Origin: Mangrovibacterium diazotrophicum
GTDB lineage: Bacteria; Bacteroidota; Bacteroidia; Bacteroidales; Prolixibacteraceae
Reading direction: 5' to 3'
DNA length: 64,000 nucleotides
Assembly: GCF_003610535.1 (NCBI RefSeq)
Contig: NZ_RAPN01000006.1
Span: 1 to 64,000, forward strand
Shown one piece after another: positions 18,129 through 27,189 of the stretch. Under the pieces are notes generated by a model. It did not search any database, was not told the DNA's origin, and saw nothing but the letters and a program-made list of their open reading frames with translations. How positions within the stretch are numbered: the first letter of the stretch is position 1; the number at the start of each line of letters is the position of its first letter. The translations under genes and the position numbers were made by a program.

Positions 18129-19226
18129 CTACAAATCCATTCGGGGAGCGTATTTCCGGGCTTTCAGTTCACCGCGGGCTACCATCAGTGCATTCATGGC
18201 TAAAGCTTCCAGTTCATCCTCACCCGGATACACGAAAACGGAAGCGATAAAACCGACACGCTCCTTAATCTGGTTCACCAGCGTTTCATTGTAAGCCATA
18301 CCACCGGTCAAGAGGATGCCGTCAACCTGCCCGGTTAACACCACAGCCATTTCACCGATCGATTTGGCAACCTGGTAGCCCAATGCCTGCTCAATCATCC
18401 GGGCTGCTTCATCACCAGCCTCTGCCCGATTCTTAACTTCCAGCGCGTTGTTTGTGCCCAGGTAGGCAACGTAGCCGCCCTCGCCAACAATCATCCGGTA
18501 AATTTCGGCCTGAGAATATTTTCCGCTATAACACAGATCGATCAACTGCCCTACCGGCAAGGACCCGGATCGTTCAGGACTGAATGGTCCATCACCGTCA
18601 AGCGCATTATTCACGTCAACCACCCGGCCGTTTAAATGGGCTCCAACTGAAACGCCACCGCCAAGATGGACAACAATCAGCCGCATTTCCTCGTAGGCGC
18701 GCCCGGTTTTGCGGGCATGCACCCGAGCTGTTGCTTTTTGATTCAATGCATGAAATATGGAGCGTTTCCGGAATTTGGGATGACCGGTTATGCGGGCAAT
18801 ATCTTCAAGCTCGTCAGTAACAACCGGGTCTGCAATGTAAGCGTGGGCTCCCGGAATTTGACTGGCAATGTAATCGGCAATAATAGGCCCGAGGTTGCTG
18901 GCATGTTTTCCGTAAATACCGGCCCGGGCATGTTGAAGCATGAGCTGGTCGACCAGGTAAACACCCGATTCGAGCGGGTAGGTCAATCCTCCCCTACCTA
19001 TAATATTTTTGATTCGATCAATCTCGATCCCTTCTTCTACCAAGGCATCAATAATCATCCCTTTACGGTAACCAAACTGTTCGATGATATCGGCATAAGC
19101 TGACAACTCATCCACAGAATGACGTAAGGTTTTATTCAGCACACACTGTTCGTTTCGGTAAACGGCAAACTTCGTGGATGTAGATCCGGGGTTTATCGCT
19201 AAAATATGATGCTCACTCATAGACAA
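18129..19226 (-). CDS. buk: Butyrate kinase
   Basis: 365 residues of the acetokinase superfamily. Opening LAINPGSTSTKFAVYRN is the phosphate-binding loop, NPGSTSTK being the butyrate kinase form; later VHLGGGVSVGAH and ILLTGGMAYNE are the adenosine and Mg-ATP motifs. It interconverts butyryl phosphate and butyrate with ATP. It follows ptb by 53 bp on the same strand, forming a phosphotransbutyrylase/butyrate kinase pair used for butyrate formation (or branched acids). Confidence 0.94.
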   Translation of the reverse strand: MSMSEHHILAINPGSTSTKFAVYRNEQCVLNKTLRHSVDELSAYADIIEQFGYRKGMIIDALVEEGIEIDRIKNIIGRGGLTYPLESGVYLVDQLMLQHARAGIYGKHASNLGPIIADYIASQIPGAHAYIADPVVTDELEDIARITGHPKFRKRSIFHALNQKATARVHARKTGRAYEEMRLIVVHLGGGVSVGAHLNGRVVDVNNALDGDGPFSPERSGSLPVGQLIDLCYSGKYSQAEIYRMIVGEGGYVAYLGTNNALEVKNRAEAGDEAARMIEQALGYQVAKSIGEMAVVLTGQVDGILLTGGMAYNETLVNQIKERVGFIASVFVYPGEDELEALAMNALMVARGELKARKYAPRMDL

Positions 19227-19279
19227 TCAATACTATTTCTTACAAATCATTCCTTCATTGTTAGGATCGATCTGTTTTA

Positions 19280-20182
19280 TCAGCTGCTTAACAAAGCTGC
19301 CAATGCAATTGAATTTAGTTTGGTTTGAACACTATCGCCACGAGAAGACAGCACTGCGGGAACCCTGGCACCTACGACAACCGCCGCCTGGTTGGATTCA
19401 CATAATTTCGTGCTTAATTTATAAAACACATTTCCCGCGTCAATGTTGGGGAATAGTAAACAATCTGCATCTCCGGCCACCGGCGAACTAATTTTTTTAA
19501 TGCGGGCCGACTCCTCATCGATAGCGACATCCAGCGCCATCGGGCCATCAACCAGTGCTCCGGTAATTTGCCCGCGATCAGCCATTTTCGACAACATGGC
19601 TGCTTCAACACAAGCCGGAATGGATGGTAAAACCTGCTCCGTAGCTGCAATCAAAGCTACTTTGGGCAAATCAATCCCGAACTTATTTGCTGTTTCAATC
19701 AGGTAACTGATCATCACGGTCTTTTGCTTTAAATCCGGGTATGGAATGATCGCGACATCACTTACGAAAAGAAGTTTGTGGTAATTTCGATTTTCAACGA
19801 CAGTTACATGGCTCAACAGCCCTTTCGAACCAATCATGCCAAGCTCTTTATTCAACAGGGCGCGCATGTATTTGTCGGTACTGATTAGGCCTTTCATGAT
19901 GCAGTTTGCTTTACCCTCGGCAATCAATTCCAAAGCCAAACCCGCGGCTTCGTCTTCCGTTTTTGCGTTGATACATTGAAACGTGTTTGTTGGAATTTCC
20001 AGCTCCCCGCAAATCTGTTCAATCTGTTGCTGATCGCCCGTCACAATGACATCTACCAAGCCCAAATCAGCCGCCTTGGAAGCTGCTTCGAGGCTATGTG
20101 CATCGATACCATTTACCAACACCATTTTTTTGCGCACCTGACTTTGCGCCGCAACGATCAGTTCGTCGAGATTTTTAATCAT
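19280..20182 (-). CDS. ptb: Phosphate butyryltransferase
   Basis: 301 residues of the PTA/PTB family. The chain opens MIKNLDELIVAAQSQ, typical of Ptb, with VDVIVTGDQQQIEQIC, NCIMKGLISTDKYMRA and LLFPNIDAGNVFYK, the last a Ptb hallmark. It transfers a butyryl group from CoA to phosphate. I chose the ATG at 20180-20182 rather than one 12 codons upstream (20218) because family members begin near MIKN. It forms an operon with buk. Confidence 0.93.
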   Translation of the reverse strand: MIKNLDELIVAAQSQVRKKMVLVNGIDAHSLEAASKAADLGLVDVIVTGDQQQIEQICGELEIPTNTFQCINAKTEDEAAGLALELIAEGKANCIMKGLISTDKYMRALLNKELGMIGSKGLLSHVTVVENRNYHKLLFVSDVAIIPYPDLKQKTVMISYLIETANKFGIDLPKVALIAATEQVLPSIPACVEAAMLSKMADRGQITGALVDGPMALDVAIDEESARIKKISSPVAGDADCLLFPNIDAGNVFYKLSTKLCESNQAAVVVGARVPAVLSSRGDSVQTKLNSIALAALLSS

Positions 20183-20276
20183 AGCAACCAGATTTTGTAG
20201 TGAAGTTACTACATCCACGAAGATTATTCCCTAAAATTTGTCAATGTTTCATTACATCTCCGCTGCTATAAAACAA

Positions 20277-20306
20277 AAAATCCGACACTTGGCAGTGTCG
20301 GATTTT
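20277..20306 (-). terminator. Terminator of the pta-hydroxyacyl dehydrogenase-ackA operon
   Basis: AAAATCCGACACT and AGTGTCGGATTTT form a 13-bp perfect stem with the loop TGGC. On the minus strand a T-run follows. It lies about 55 bp beyond the ackA stop at 20361 and separates that operon from ptb-buk. Confidence 0.9.
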
Positions 20307-20360
20307 CAAAATTATTTACAGCTTTTATCTTCTTTTACAGTCTAAAAGAAAACAAAGGCT

Positions 20361-21572
20361 TTAAGCTTTCACTTTTTCTTTGACGATTTTTTCAGTGTCC
20401 AAAGCAATCATCAATTCTTCGTCGGTTGGAACAATCATTACTTTAACACGCGAACCTTCTTTGCTAACGATACCTTCATCGCCGTACACCGAAGCGTTTT
20501 TGTCGACATCCAATTCAACGCCCAGGAACTCCAAATCAGAACAAACGTTCTCACGAACATAAGTTGCAAACTCACCAATTCCTCCGGTAAACAGAATCGC
20601 ATCTACGCCACCCATTGCGGCGATGTATGATCCGATGTACTTTTTAATTTTATAGCAATAGATATCAATCGCCTCCAGTGCTTTTTCGTTGCCATTTTGA
20701 GAAGCTTCACGAATCTCCCTCATGTCCGAAGAAATTCCGGTCAGTCCCAACATACCGCTATGCTTGTTCAACAGCGTATTCAGGGTTTTCATACCGATGT
20801 CTTCTTTTTCCATGATGAAAGTAGCGGCACCAACGTCCAGGTCACCTGAACGGGTTCCCATAATCAGACCTTCAAGCGGCGTGAATCCCATTGACGTATC
20901 AACAGACTTACCGTTTTTAATGGCTGCAATGGATGCACCGTTACCCAAGTGGCATGAAATAATCCGGGTTGAATTGTAATCGCGGCCCAGGATTTCGCAG
21001 GCACGGGCCGACACATAACGGTGGCTGGTACCGTGGAATCCGTAACGACGAATACCGTATTTTTTGTACAACACGTAAGGAATGCCGTACATGTAGGCTT
21101 TTGCGTCCATGGTTTGGTGGAAGGCCGTGTCGAACACACCAACCTGAGGAATGCCCGGAATCAATTCTTCCATGGCGTTGATACCTTTAATGTTTGGCGG
21201 GTTATGCAACGGAGCTAAATCTGTACATTTTACCAAAGCATCGATTACTTCATCGGTCACAAACTCACTCGAGCTGAAATATTCGCCACCATGCACCACA
21301 CGGTGTCCAACAGCATCAATCTCGTCGAAGCTTTTCAAACAGCCGTATTTTTCGCTGGTCAAAATACCCAGTACGTATTCAACGCCCGCTTTGTGATCCA
21401 AAATTTCACCTTCGAAAACGATGGTTCTTCCATCCTCGGTTTTGTGCTTCAGGAACGACCCTTTCATGCCCAACTTTTCAATACCACCTTTGGCTATTAC
21501 GTGGCGGTCTTCCATATTGAAGAGCTGGTATTTTATTGAACTACTTCCGCAGTTTAGTACTAAAATTTTCAT
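20361..21572 (-). CDS. ackA: Acetate kinase
   Basis: 403 residues, normal length. The phosphate loop ILVLNCGSSSIKYQLFN, the catalytic VFDTAFHQTM and RYGFHGTSHRYV, and the adenosine motif LFTGGIGEFATYVRE are all intact. It makes ATP from acetyl phosphate and is the last gene of the pta-(hydroxyacyl dehydrogenase)-ackA run; the stop is 55 bp before a strong terminator. Separate from ptb-buk. Confidence 0.97.
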   Translation of the reverse strand: MKILVLNCGSSSIKYQLFNMEDRHVIAKGGIEKLGMKGSFLKHKTEDGRTIVFEGEILDHKAGVEYVLGILTSEKYGCLKSFDEIDAVGHRVVHGGEYFSSSEFVTDEVIDALVKCTDLAPLHNPPNIKGINAMEELIPGIPQVGVFDTAFHQTMDAKAYMYGIPYVLYKKYGIRRYGFHGTSHRYVSARACEILGRDYNSTRIISCHLGNGASIAAIKNGKSVDTSMGFTPLEGLIMGTRSGDLDVGAATFIMEKEDIGMKTLNTLLNKHSGMLGLTGISSDMREIREASQNGNEKALEAIDIYCYKIKKYIGSYIAAMGGVDAILFTGGIGEFATYVRENVCSDLEFLGVELDVDKNASVYGDEGIVSKEGSRVKVMIVPTDEELMIALDTEKIVKEKVKA

Positions 21573-21586
21573 TTCTTACTGATTTA

Positions 21587-22558
21587 CTAGCATTTTGCAT
21601 CTGTTTGAACAATCCGGTTTCCTTCTTCGTCATATTCGTAGAAACCTTTACCGGTAACTTCGCCCAGCTGTTTGGCGCGAACCAAACGTTTGATATATGG
21701 AGAAGGCTTGTAACGGACATCGCCAAATTCGTTGTAGATATTATCCATCCAACGGACGATTTTGTCCAATCCCATTTTATCGGCCATCGCGAATGGGCTA
21801 AGACGCATACCAAAACCAATCCGCATGGTTTCGTCGATGTGTTCAATCGATGAAATTCCTTCCATCAGCATTTCGCAAGCTTCATTCAGCATGACTACGA
21901 ACATACGCACGGCAATCAAACCGGCTGATTCTTCAACAGGAATAACTTTCCGGTTAATCAGTTGAACGAACTTGCATACTTTTGCATAAGCTTCTTCTGA
22001 AGTATACAAACCTTTAACAACTTCGACCATTTTGGCTTCTGAAGAAGCGATCAGGAAGTGGATACTTACGCAGCGTTCGCGATGAACCAATTCTGAAGCC
22101 AGCTCGGTGATCACAATCGTTGTTGAGTTGGTGGCGATGATACAATCTTCGTCAACCACCTGTTCGATTTGTTTGAAGATCGCTTTGCGTTCTTTCAGTT
22201 TACCTCCGCGGTCAACCGCACGAATAGCTTCAACCACAAAGTCGCAACCAGCCAGATCTTTGTAATCCAGCGAGCCTTTAATACGCGACAGGATCGCACG
22301 TTTTTCACCGGAAGTCAAGCCCCAGTGTTCGATGCGTTGATCCAGCACTTTACCAATATTGCGATAAGCTTCGCGAATTTTTTCTTCGCTAACTTCGATA
22401 AATACAACTTCAATTCCGTAGAAACTGGCAACGCGGGCAAAATTTTGTCCGACAATACCACATCCTACGATCCCGATTTTTGAAAACAGGGTTTTCGATT
22501 TCTCTTTCTTTATTAAGCCAAAGTCCTCAATGGCTTCGTATAAAACTTCGCTCGACAT
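21587..22558 (-). CDS. 3-hydroxyacyl-CoA dehydrogenase family protein
   Basis: 323 residues with an N-terminal Rossmann domain (IGIVGCGIVGQNFARVAS) and a C-terminal helical domain ending TGKGFYEYDEEG, the 3HCDH plan. The probable catalytic His is in SIHFLIASSEA and its partner Glu in MVEVV. The usual HFFNPAP motif is changed after the HF, and the usual Asn in the G-F-V-x-N-R block is replaced (GLIAVRM). It may act on hydroxybutyryl-CoA in butyrate synthesis, but the altered residues leave substrate or even activity uncertain. Lies between pta and ackA with 5- and 14-bp gaps, so co-transcribed. Confidence 0.82.
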   Translation of the reverse strand: MSSEVLYEAIEDFGLIKKEKSKTLFSKIGIVGCGIVGQNFARVASFYGIEVVFIEVSEEKIREAYRNIGKVLDQRIEHWGLTSGEKRAILSRIKGSLDYKDLAGCDFVVEAIRAVDRGGKLKERKAIFKQIEQVVDEDCIIATNSTTIVITELASELVHRERCVSIHFLIASSEAKMVEVVKGLYTSEEAYAKVCKFVQLINRKVIPVEESAGLIAVRMFVVMLNEACEMLMEGISSIEHIDETMRIGFGMRLSPFAMADKMGLDKIVRWMDNIYNEFGDVRYKPSPYIKRLVRAKQLGEVTGKGFYEYDEEGNRIVQTDAKC

Positions 22559-22563
22559 AACTT

Positions 22564-23568
22564 CTAGTTTTCAAAGGCAGCAGCCTGGTTACAGGTTATG
22601 GCAACCAAATTCACGATATCACTCACAGAACAACCTCTCGACAAGTCGTTGATTGGTGCAGCCATTCCTTGAAGGATTGGTCCAATTGCTTCGGCACCGG
22701 CCAAACGTTGTACCAGTTTGTAACCGATATTAGCAGCTTCCAATCCGGGGAAAACCAATACGTTGGCACGTCCGGCAACTTCGCTGTCCGGAGCTTTCAA
22801 CTTGGCAACTTCAGGCATCAGGGCAGCATCCAACTGCATTTCGCCATCAATTTTCAAGCTTCCGTCCATTTCTTTGGCGATTTTTGTTGCATTGGCAACT
22901 TTGTCAACCAAGGGGTGAGAAGCACTTCCTTTTGTTGAGAAGCTCAACATGGCAATACGTGGTTCCATACCAACGATTGCCCGGGCAGTTTTTGCAGTTG
23001 TTACAGCGATTTCTGCCAATTGACGTTCGTCCGGATCAGGCATTACAGCACAGTCGGCAAACATCAGGATACCATCGTGTCCAAAATGAGGATCGTTCAC
23101 GAACATGATGAATGCTCCGGAAACGACGCTCACACCTGGCAAAGTTTTTACAAACTGGAATGCCGGGCGCAACACATCGCCTGTCGCATTGATCGCACCG
23201 GCGATTTCGCCATCTGCATCACCACATTTAATCATAACCGGTGCAAACACCAGCGGATCATTCAACATATCCAAAGCTTGTTCTTTAGTCAAGCCTTTTG
23301 ATTTGCGAATTTCAACCATCACATCAGCATAAGCGCTGCGACGGCTGTCTGTTTTTGGGTCAACAATAACGGCGCCTTTAATGTTAACGCCGATTTCTTC
23401 GGCAACTTTGGCGATTTCTCCTGGATTTCCCAGCAGAATAATCCGTGCGATATTATCTTTTAAAATGATTTCGGTCGCTCTCAAAGTACGTGGTTCGGTT
23501 CCTTCCGGAAGAACGATTCTCTTTTGGTACTCCTGAGCATTTTTAATGACACGTTCAAGTAGTTTCAT
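22564..23568 (-). CDS. pta: Phosphate acetyltransferase
   Basis: 334 residues of the short, single-domain Pta. RIVLPEGTEPRTLRA at the N-terminus and later VVSGAFIMF, MLSFSTKGSA, and VFPGLEAANIGYKLVQRL are conserved Pta blocks. It makes acetyl phosphate from acetyl-CoA. First gene of a three-gene minus-strand operon with the hydroxyacyl dehydrogenase and ackA; 5 bp before the next gene. Confidence 0.96.
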   Translation of the reverse strand: MKLLERVIKNAQEYQKRIVLPEGTEPRTLRATEIILKDNIARIILLGNPGEIAKVAEEIGVNIKGAVIVDPKTDSRRSAYADVMVEIRKSKGLTKEQALDMLNDPLVFAPVMIKCGDADGEIAGAINATGDVLRPAFQFVKTLPGVSVVSGAFIMFVNDPHFGHDGILMFADCAVMPDPDERQLAEIAVTTAKTARAIVGMEPRIAMLSFSTKGSASHPLVDKVANATKIAKEMDGSLKIDGEMQLDAALMPEVAKLKAPDSEVAGRANVLVFPGLEAANIGYKLVQRLAGAEAIGPILQGMAAPINDLSRGCSVSDIVNLVAITCNQAAAFEN

Positions 23569-24008
23569 TTGTATAGAGCTATATTTATTATACCTTTTTA
23601 ATCTTCTCTGTTATCCCGAAGTGAAATGATTATCCAGGTACTTGCCTATTCGAAGCTACCAAGAAATTTCAACGGGTAAAACGGGGTAAAACGTCTTCAA
23701 AAACTGGTCAGTCTGTAAATTCTTTAAAGGCTGAATTGTACTGTTTGCAAAAGTAACGAAAATTAGCCGAGCCTATACAGATAACCGGCTTTTTAATTGA
23801 AAACACCAGCAAAAATCGAACTTTTAATGATATTCGTCTACAATTCAAGGAAGCTTGTGCAATCGATTGTATTGTATTTAGAAGTAATTGCGAATTTTAA
23901 CCGTCAATATTAATTTTTCTTAAACTTTACATTCGATCATTCTGAGCATATACCCGGCTCCCGACAAATTAAATGGTTACCTTTGTTTTCGTCCTACTTC
24001 CAAAAATT
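23569..24008. promoter_or_regulatory. Divergent promoter region between pta and the FAD/Fe-S dehydrogenase
   Basis: 440 bp without a gene between divergent start codons. TACCTTTG at 23978-23985 fits the Bacteroidota -7 consensus TAnnTTTG and lies 23 bp upstream of the dehydrogenase ATG, but no TTTG is seen at the matching -33 position. No obvious operator or riboswitch. Confidence 0.4.
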
Positions 24009-26924
24009 ATGAGCCAAATTGAAACCTACGATATTTTAAAAGAAAAACTCACCGGAGATCTTTTTACTGAAAATGTTCAACGCGTATTGTACGCCACCGA
24101 CGCCTCGTCGTATCGTGAAATTCCGCAAGCTGTTTGCAAACCCAAAACGGCCGACGATATCCGCGCCATCATCAAGTTTGCTGCCGACAAAGGCACGTCT
24201 GTCATTCCTCGCGCTGCGGGTACATCGTTAGCCGGGCAGGTTGTTGGTCCCGGCATTGTGGTCGATATTTCGAAGTACATGAATAAGATCCTGGAATTCA
24301 ATCCAACCGAACAGTGGGTTTGGGTTGAACCGGGTGTAAACCTTGCCGAACTGAACCAGTTTTTGGCGCCGCATGGTTTACAATTCGGGCCGGAGACGTC
24401 AACCGCCAATCGCTGCTGTATTGGTGGCATGGTTGGTAACAATTCGTGCGGCTTGCATTCGCTGGTTTACGGCAGCGCCCGCGATCACCTGCTGGAAGCC
24501 GACTGCATTCTGTCCGACGGATCATCCGTAACGTTCAAAGCACTTAGCAACAAGGAATTTGAAGCAAAATGCGAAGGCGACCCTGCCCTACTGGAAACAC
24601 GCATTTACCAAAATATTTTCGAAACCCTTTCAACCAAACACAACCAGGAGCAAATTCGAAAAGAGTTTCCCGACCCGAAAGTGAAACGTCGCAACAATGG
24701 TTATGCCATCGATGTGTTGCTCGAAACCGATCCGTTTACCGGAAACGGTGAGCAAATAAACGTTTGTAAGTTGTTGGCCGGAAGCGAAGGTACACTGGCT
24801 TTTTCAACCCGCTTGAAATTAAACCTCATTCCATTGCCTCCGTCACACCGAGGTTTGGTTTGCGCCCATTTCTCAAGTTTGAAAGAAGCCTACCATGGCA
24901 ACCTGATTGCATTGAAACATGGCCCTACTGCAATTGAGCTGATGGACGAAATCATCATGAATTGCACGAAGGAAAATATCGAGCAACGCAAAAACCGTTT
25001 CTTTGTATCGGGCGATCCTGCAGCGATGCTGATGATTGAGTTTGCCTGCGAAACCCTGGAGGAACTGCTTCAAAAAGCTGCCGACCTGGAAGCCGACTAC
25101 CGCATTGCCGGACTGGGCTACCATTTTCCTTTGGTACAGGGCGATGACAACATTAAGAAAGTGTGGGCCTTGCGTACTGCCGGACTTGGATTGCTTTCCA
25201 ATATCCCTGGTGATAAACGCAGTGTTACCGTTATTGAAGATACCGCTGTTGCTCCCGAATACCTGCCCGACTACATGGAAGAGTTTGACCAGATTCTTGC
25301 CAAATACGGATTGAGCTGCGTGAAATATGCGCACATTGCCACCGGAGAAATTCACCTGCGCCCCCTACTAAATTTGAAGGATGATGCCGATGTGGACCTG
25401 TACCACACCATTGCCAAAGAAATTGCTGCTTTGGTGAAGAAGTTCAAGGGATCGCTTAGCGGCGAGCACGGCGACGGACGACTGCGAGGTGAATTCATCC
25501 CGTTTATGTTGGGCGAACACAACTACAGGTTGATTAAAAAGCTGAAAAAGACCTGGGACCCGCAGAATATTCTCAATCCCGGAAAAATTGTCGATACACC
25601 GCCAATCACCGAAAACCTGCGTTACCTGGTAGGCAAGCAACCTGAATTTAAAACAACTTTCGATTTCGCCTCCAACGAAGGACTGCTTCGAGCCGTTGAA
25701 ATGTGTAACGGCTCGGCCGATTGCCGCAAAAGTGTTCTAATTGGCGGTACCATGTGCCCGACCTTTATGGCCACCAAGGACGAAGACAAATCCACTCGCG
25801 GACGGGCGAACGTACTGCGCGAGTTTTTAAGTCGTTCGGGAAAAGCGAACCGCTTTGATCACGAGGAGATTTACCAGGTAATGGATCTGTGTATTTCCTG
25901 TAAAGCTTGTAAAGCCGAGTGTCCGTCGAATGTGGACATGGCGAAGCTGAAAGCTGAGTTCTTGCAACACTACTACCAGGAACACGGTATCCCAATGCGA
26001 ACAAAACTCATCGCCTACCTGCCGCGGCTTTACCGAATCGGTCGTCCTTTCCGACCAATCACCAATAAAATCAGCAACGCAGCCTGGTTCAAAAAAGCCA
26101 TTGGTTTTGCACCGGAACGCGAAGTCCCGCAACTATCGAAACTCACACTTCGAAAATGGTACCGGAAACCGGCCGAGTTAAACGGCAATGTGTTGGGCAA
26201 AGTGTACCTGTTTGCCGATGAATTCACCAATGAAAACGAAAGCGACATTGGTGTTAAAGCAATCCTTTTACTGAATAAGCTCGGATACGAAGTGGTTATT
26301 CCGAAGCATCGCGAAAGTGGTCGCACGTTTTTGTCGAAAGGTCTATTGAAGACCGCCAAAGAAATTGCCCGCGAGAATATTGAGATGCTCACAGATTTGA
26401 TTTCTGCGAAAACACCACTGATCGGGATTGAACCTTCGGCCCTGCTCACCTTTCGCGACGAATATCCGGATTTATTGGAGGGCGAGCTAAAAACAAAAGC
26501 ACAGGAACTGGCAAAAAACACTTTGCTGATTGATGAGTTTTTGGCGGGACAACATGAAAAAGGAAAAATAAACAAGCATCTTTTCACCCTGGATAAAGTT
26601 GGCATCAAGCTGCATGGACATTGCCAGCAAAAGGCGGTCGCCTCTACCGGGCCAACCCGAAAAATGCTCGAAATACCATCGAACTACAAAGTGACTGAGA
26701 TCCAAACCAGCTGCTGCGGAATGGCAGGCTCATTTGGCTACGAAAAAGAACACTATGAACTAAGCATGAAAATCGGCGAGATGAAACTTTTCCCTGCCGT
26801 GCGCGAAGCATCCGCCAAAGAACTGATTGCTGCTCCGGGAACTTCGTGTCGCCACCACATTAAACATGGAACCGGTCGGGAAGCTTTGCACCCGGTGGAG
26901 ATTTTGTACAACGCGCTGAAGTAG
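24009..26924 (+). CDS. FAD-linked oxidase/Fe-S fusion (D-lactate or glycolate dehydrogenase type)
   Basis: 971 residues. The N-terminal half is a PCMH FAD domain with VIPRAAGTSLAGQVVGPGIV and ETSTANRCCIGGMVGNNSCG, followed by the FAD-oxidase C domain ending LSGEHGDGRLRGEF and DPQNILNPGKIVD. The C-terminal half has the GlcF/Dld-type Fe-S region: cysteines in MCNGSADCRK and TMCPTFMAT, then CISCKACKAECP, and a CCG domain with HGHCQQKA and SCCGMAGSFGYEKEHY. The family oxidises D-lactate, glycolate or D-2-hydroxyglutarate and passes electrons to quinone. The ATG at 24009 fits family start better than the in-frame ATG 12 codons earlier. Confidence 0.87.
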   Translation: MSQIETYDILKEKLTGDLFTENVQRVLYATDASSYREIPQAVCKPKTADDIRAIIKFAADKGTSVIPRAAGTSLAGQVVGPGIVVDISKYMNKILEFNPTEQWVWVEPGVNLAELNQFLAPHGLQFGPETSTANRCCIGGMVGNNSCGLHSLVYGSARDHLLEADCILSDGSSVTFKALSNKEFEAKCEGDPALLETRIYQNIFETLSTKHNQEQIRKEFPDPKVKRRNNGYAIDVLLETDPFTGNGEQINVCKLLAGSEGTLAFSTRLKLNLIPLPPSHRGLVCAHFSSLKEAYHGNLIALKHGPTAIELMDEIIMNCTKENIEQRKNRFFVSGDPAAMLMIEFACETLEELLQKAADLEADYRIAGLGYHFPLVQGDDNIKKVWALRTAGLGLLSNIPGDKRSVTVIEDTAVAPEYLPDYMEEFDQILAKYGLSCVKYAHIATGEIHLRPLLNLKDDADVDLYHTIAKEIAALVKKFKGSLSGEHGDGRLRGEFIPFMLGEHNYRLIKKLKKTWDPQNILNPGKIVDTPPITENLRYLVGKQPEFKTTFDFASNEGLLRAVEMCNGSADCRKSVLIGGTMCPTFMATKDEDKSTRGRANVLREFLSRSGKANRFDHEEIYQVMDLCISCKACKAECPSNVDMAKLKAEFLQHYYQEHGIPMRTKLIAYLPRLYRIGRPFRPITNKISNAAWFKKAIGFAPEREVPQLSKLTLRKWYRKPAELNGNVLGKVYLFADEFTNENESDIGVKAILLLNKLGYEVVIPKHRESGRTFLSKGLLKTAKEIARENIEMLTDLISAKTPLIGIEPSALLTFRDEYPDLLEGELKTKAQELAKNTLLIDEFLAGQHEKGKINKHLFTLDKVGIKLHGHCQQKAVASTGPTRKMLEIPSNYKVTEIQTSCCGMAGSFGYEKEHYELSMKIGEMKLFPAVREASAKELIAAPGTSCRHHIKHGTGREALHPVEILYNALK

Positions 26925-27189
26925 CAGGGAGCAGAGAGCAGAGAGCAAGGAGCAGAGGGCTTGGGGCGAAGAGCGAAGAGCACTGGGAGGGTGAGAACTG
27001 AGAAGAAGTGGTCAGTCGCAGTATTCAGTTTTCAGTTTATGCAAAACACTGCACCTACTTTGCATTCTCTGCGATTCCGAAAACCGAACAATTCAACAGT
27101 TCAGCGGTTCAACAATTCAACAAGTGCCAATAGCTTGAAACGTGGAACTCAAAACCCGAAACTCGTAACTCGTAACTCGTAACTCGAAT
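26925..27189. repeat. Simple-repeat intergenic region with AACTCGT heptads
   Basis: Three kinds of simple words fill this gap. At about 26925-26985 there are AGAGC/AGCAG-rich runs; at about 27086-27122 there are imperfect TTCAACA/TTCAGCGG units; and at 27147-27187 the 7-bp unit AACTCGT is repeated several times before the methyltransferase ATG at 27190. A period of 7 excludes coding. Similar words recur before other genes in the window. Confidence 0.7.

Noticed and set aside
26030-26608. 192-aa minus-strand frame over the FAD/Fe-S dehydrogenase
   Set aside because: Antisense to a well conserved gene; Ser-rich low-complexity translation.
27147-27187. CRISPR array
   Set aside because: Repeat unit is only 7 bp with no spacers; no cas genes in the window.
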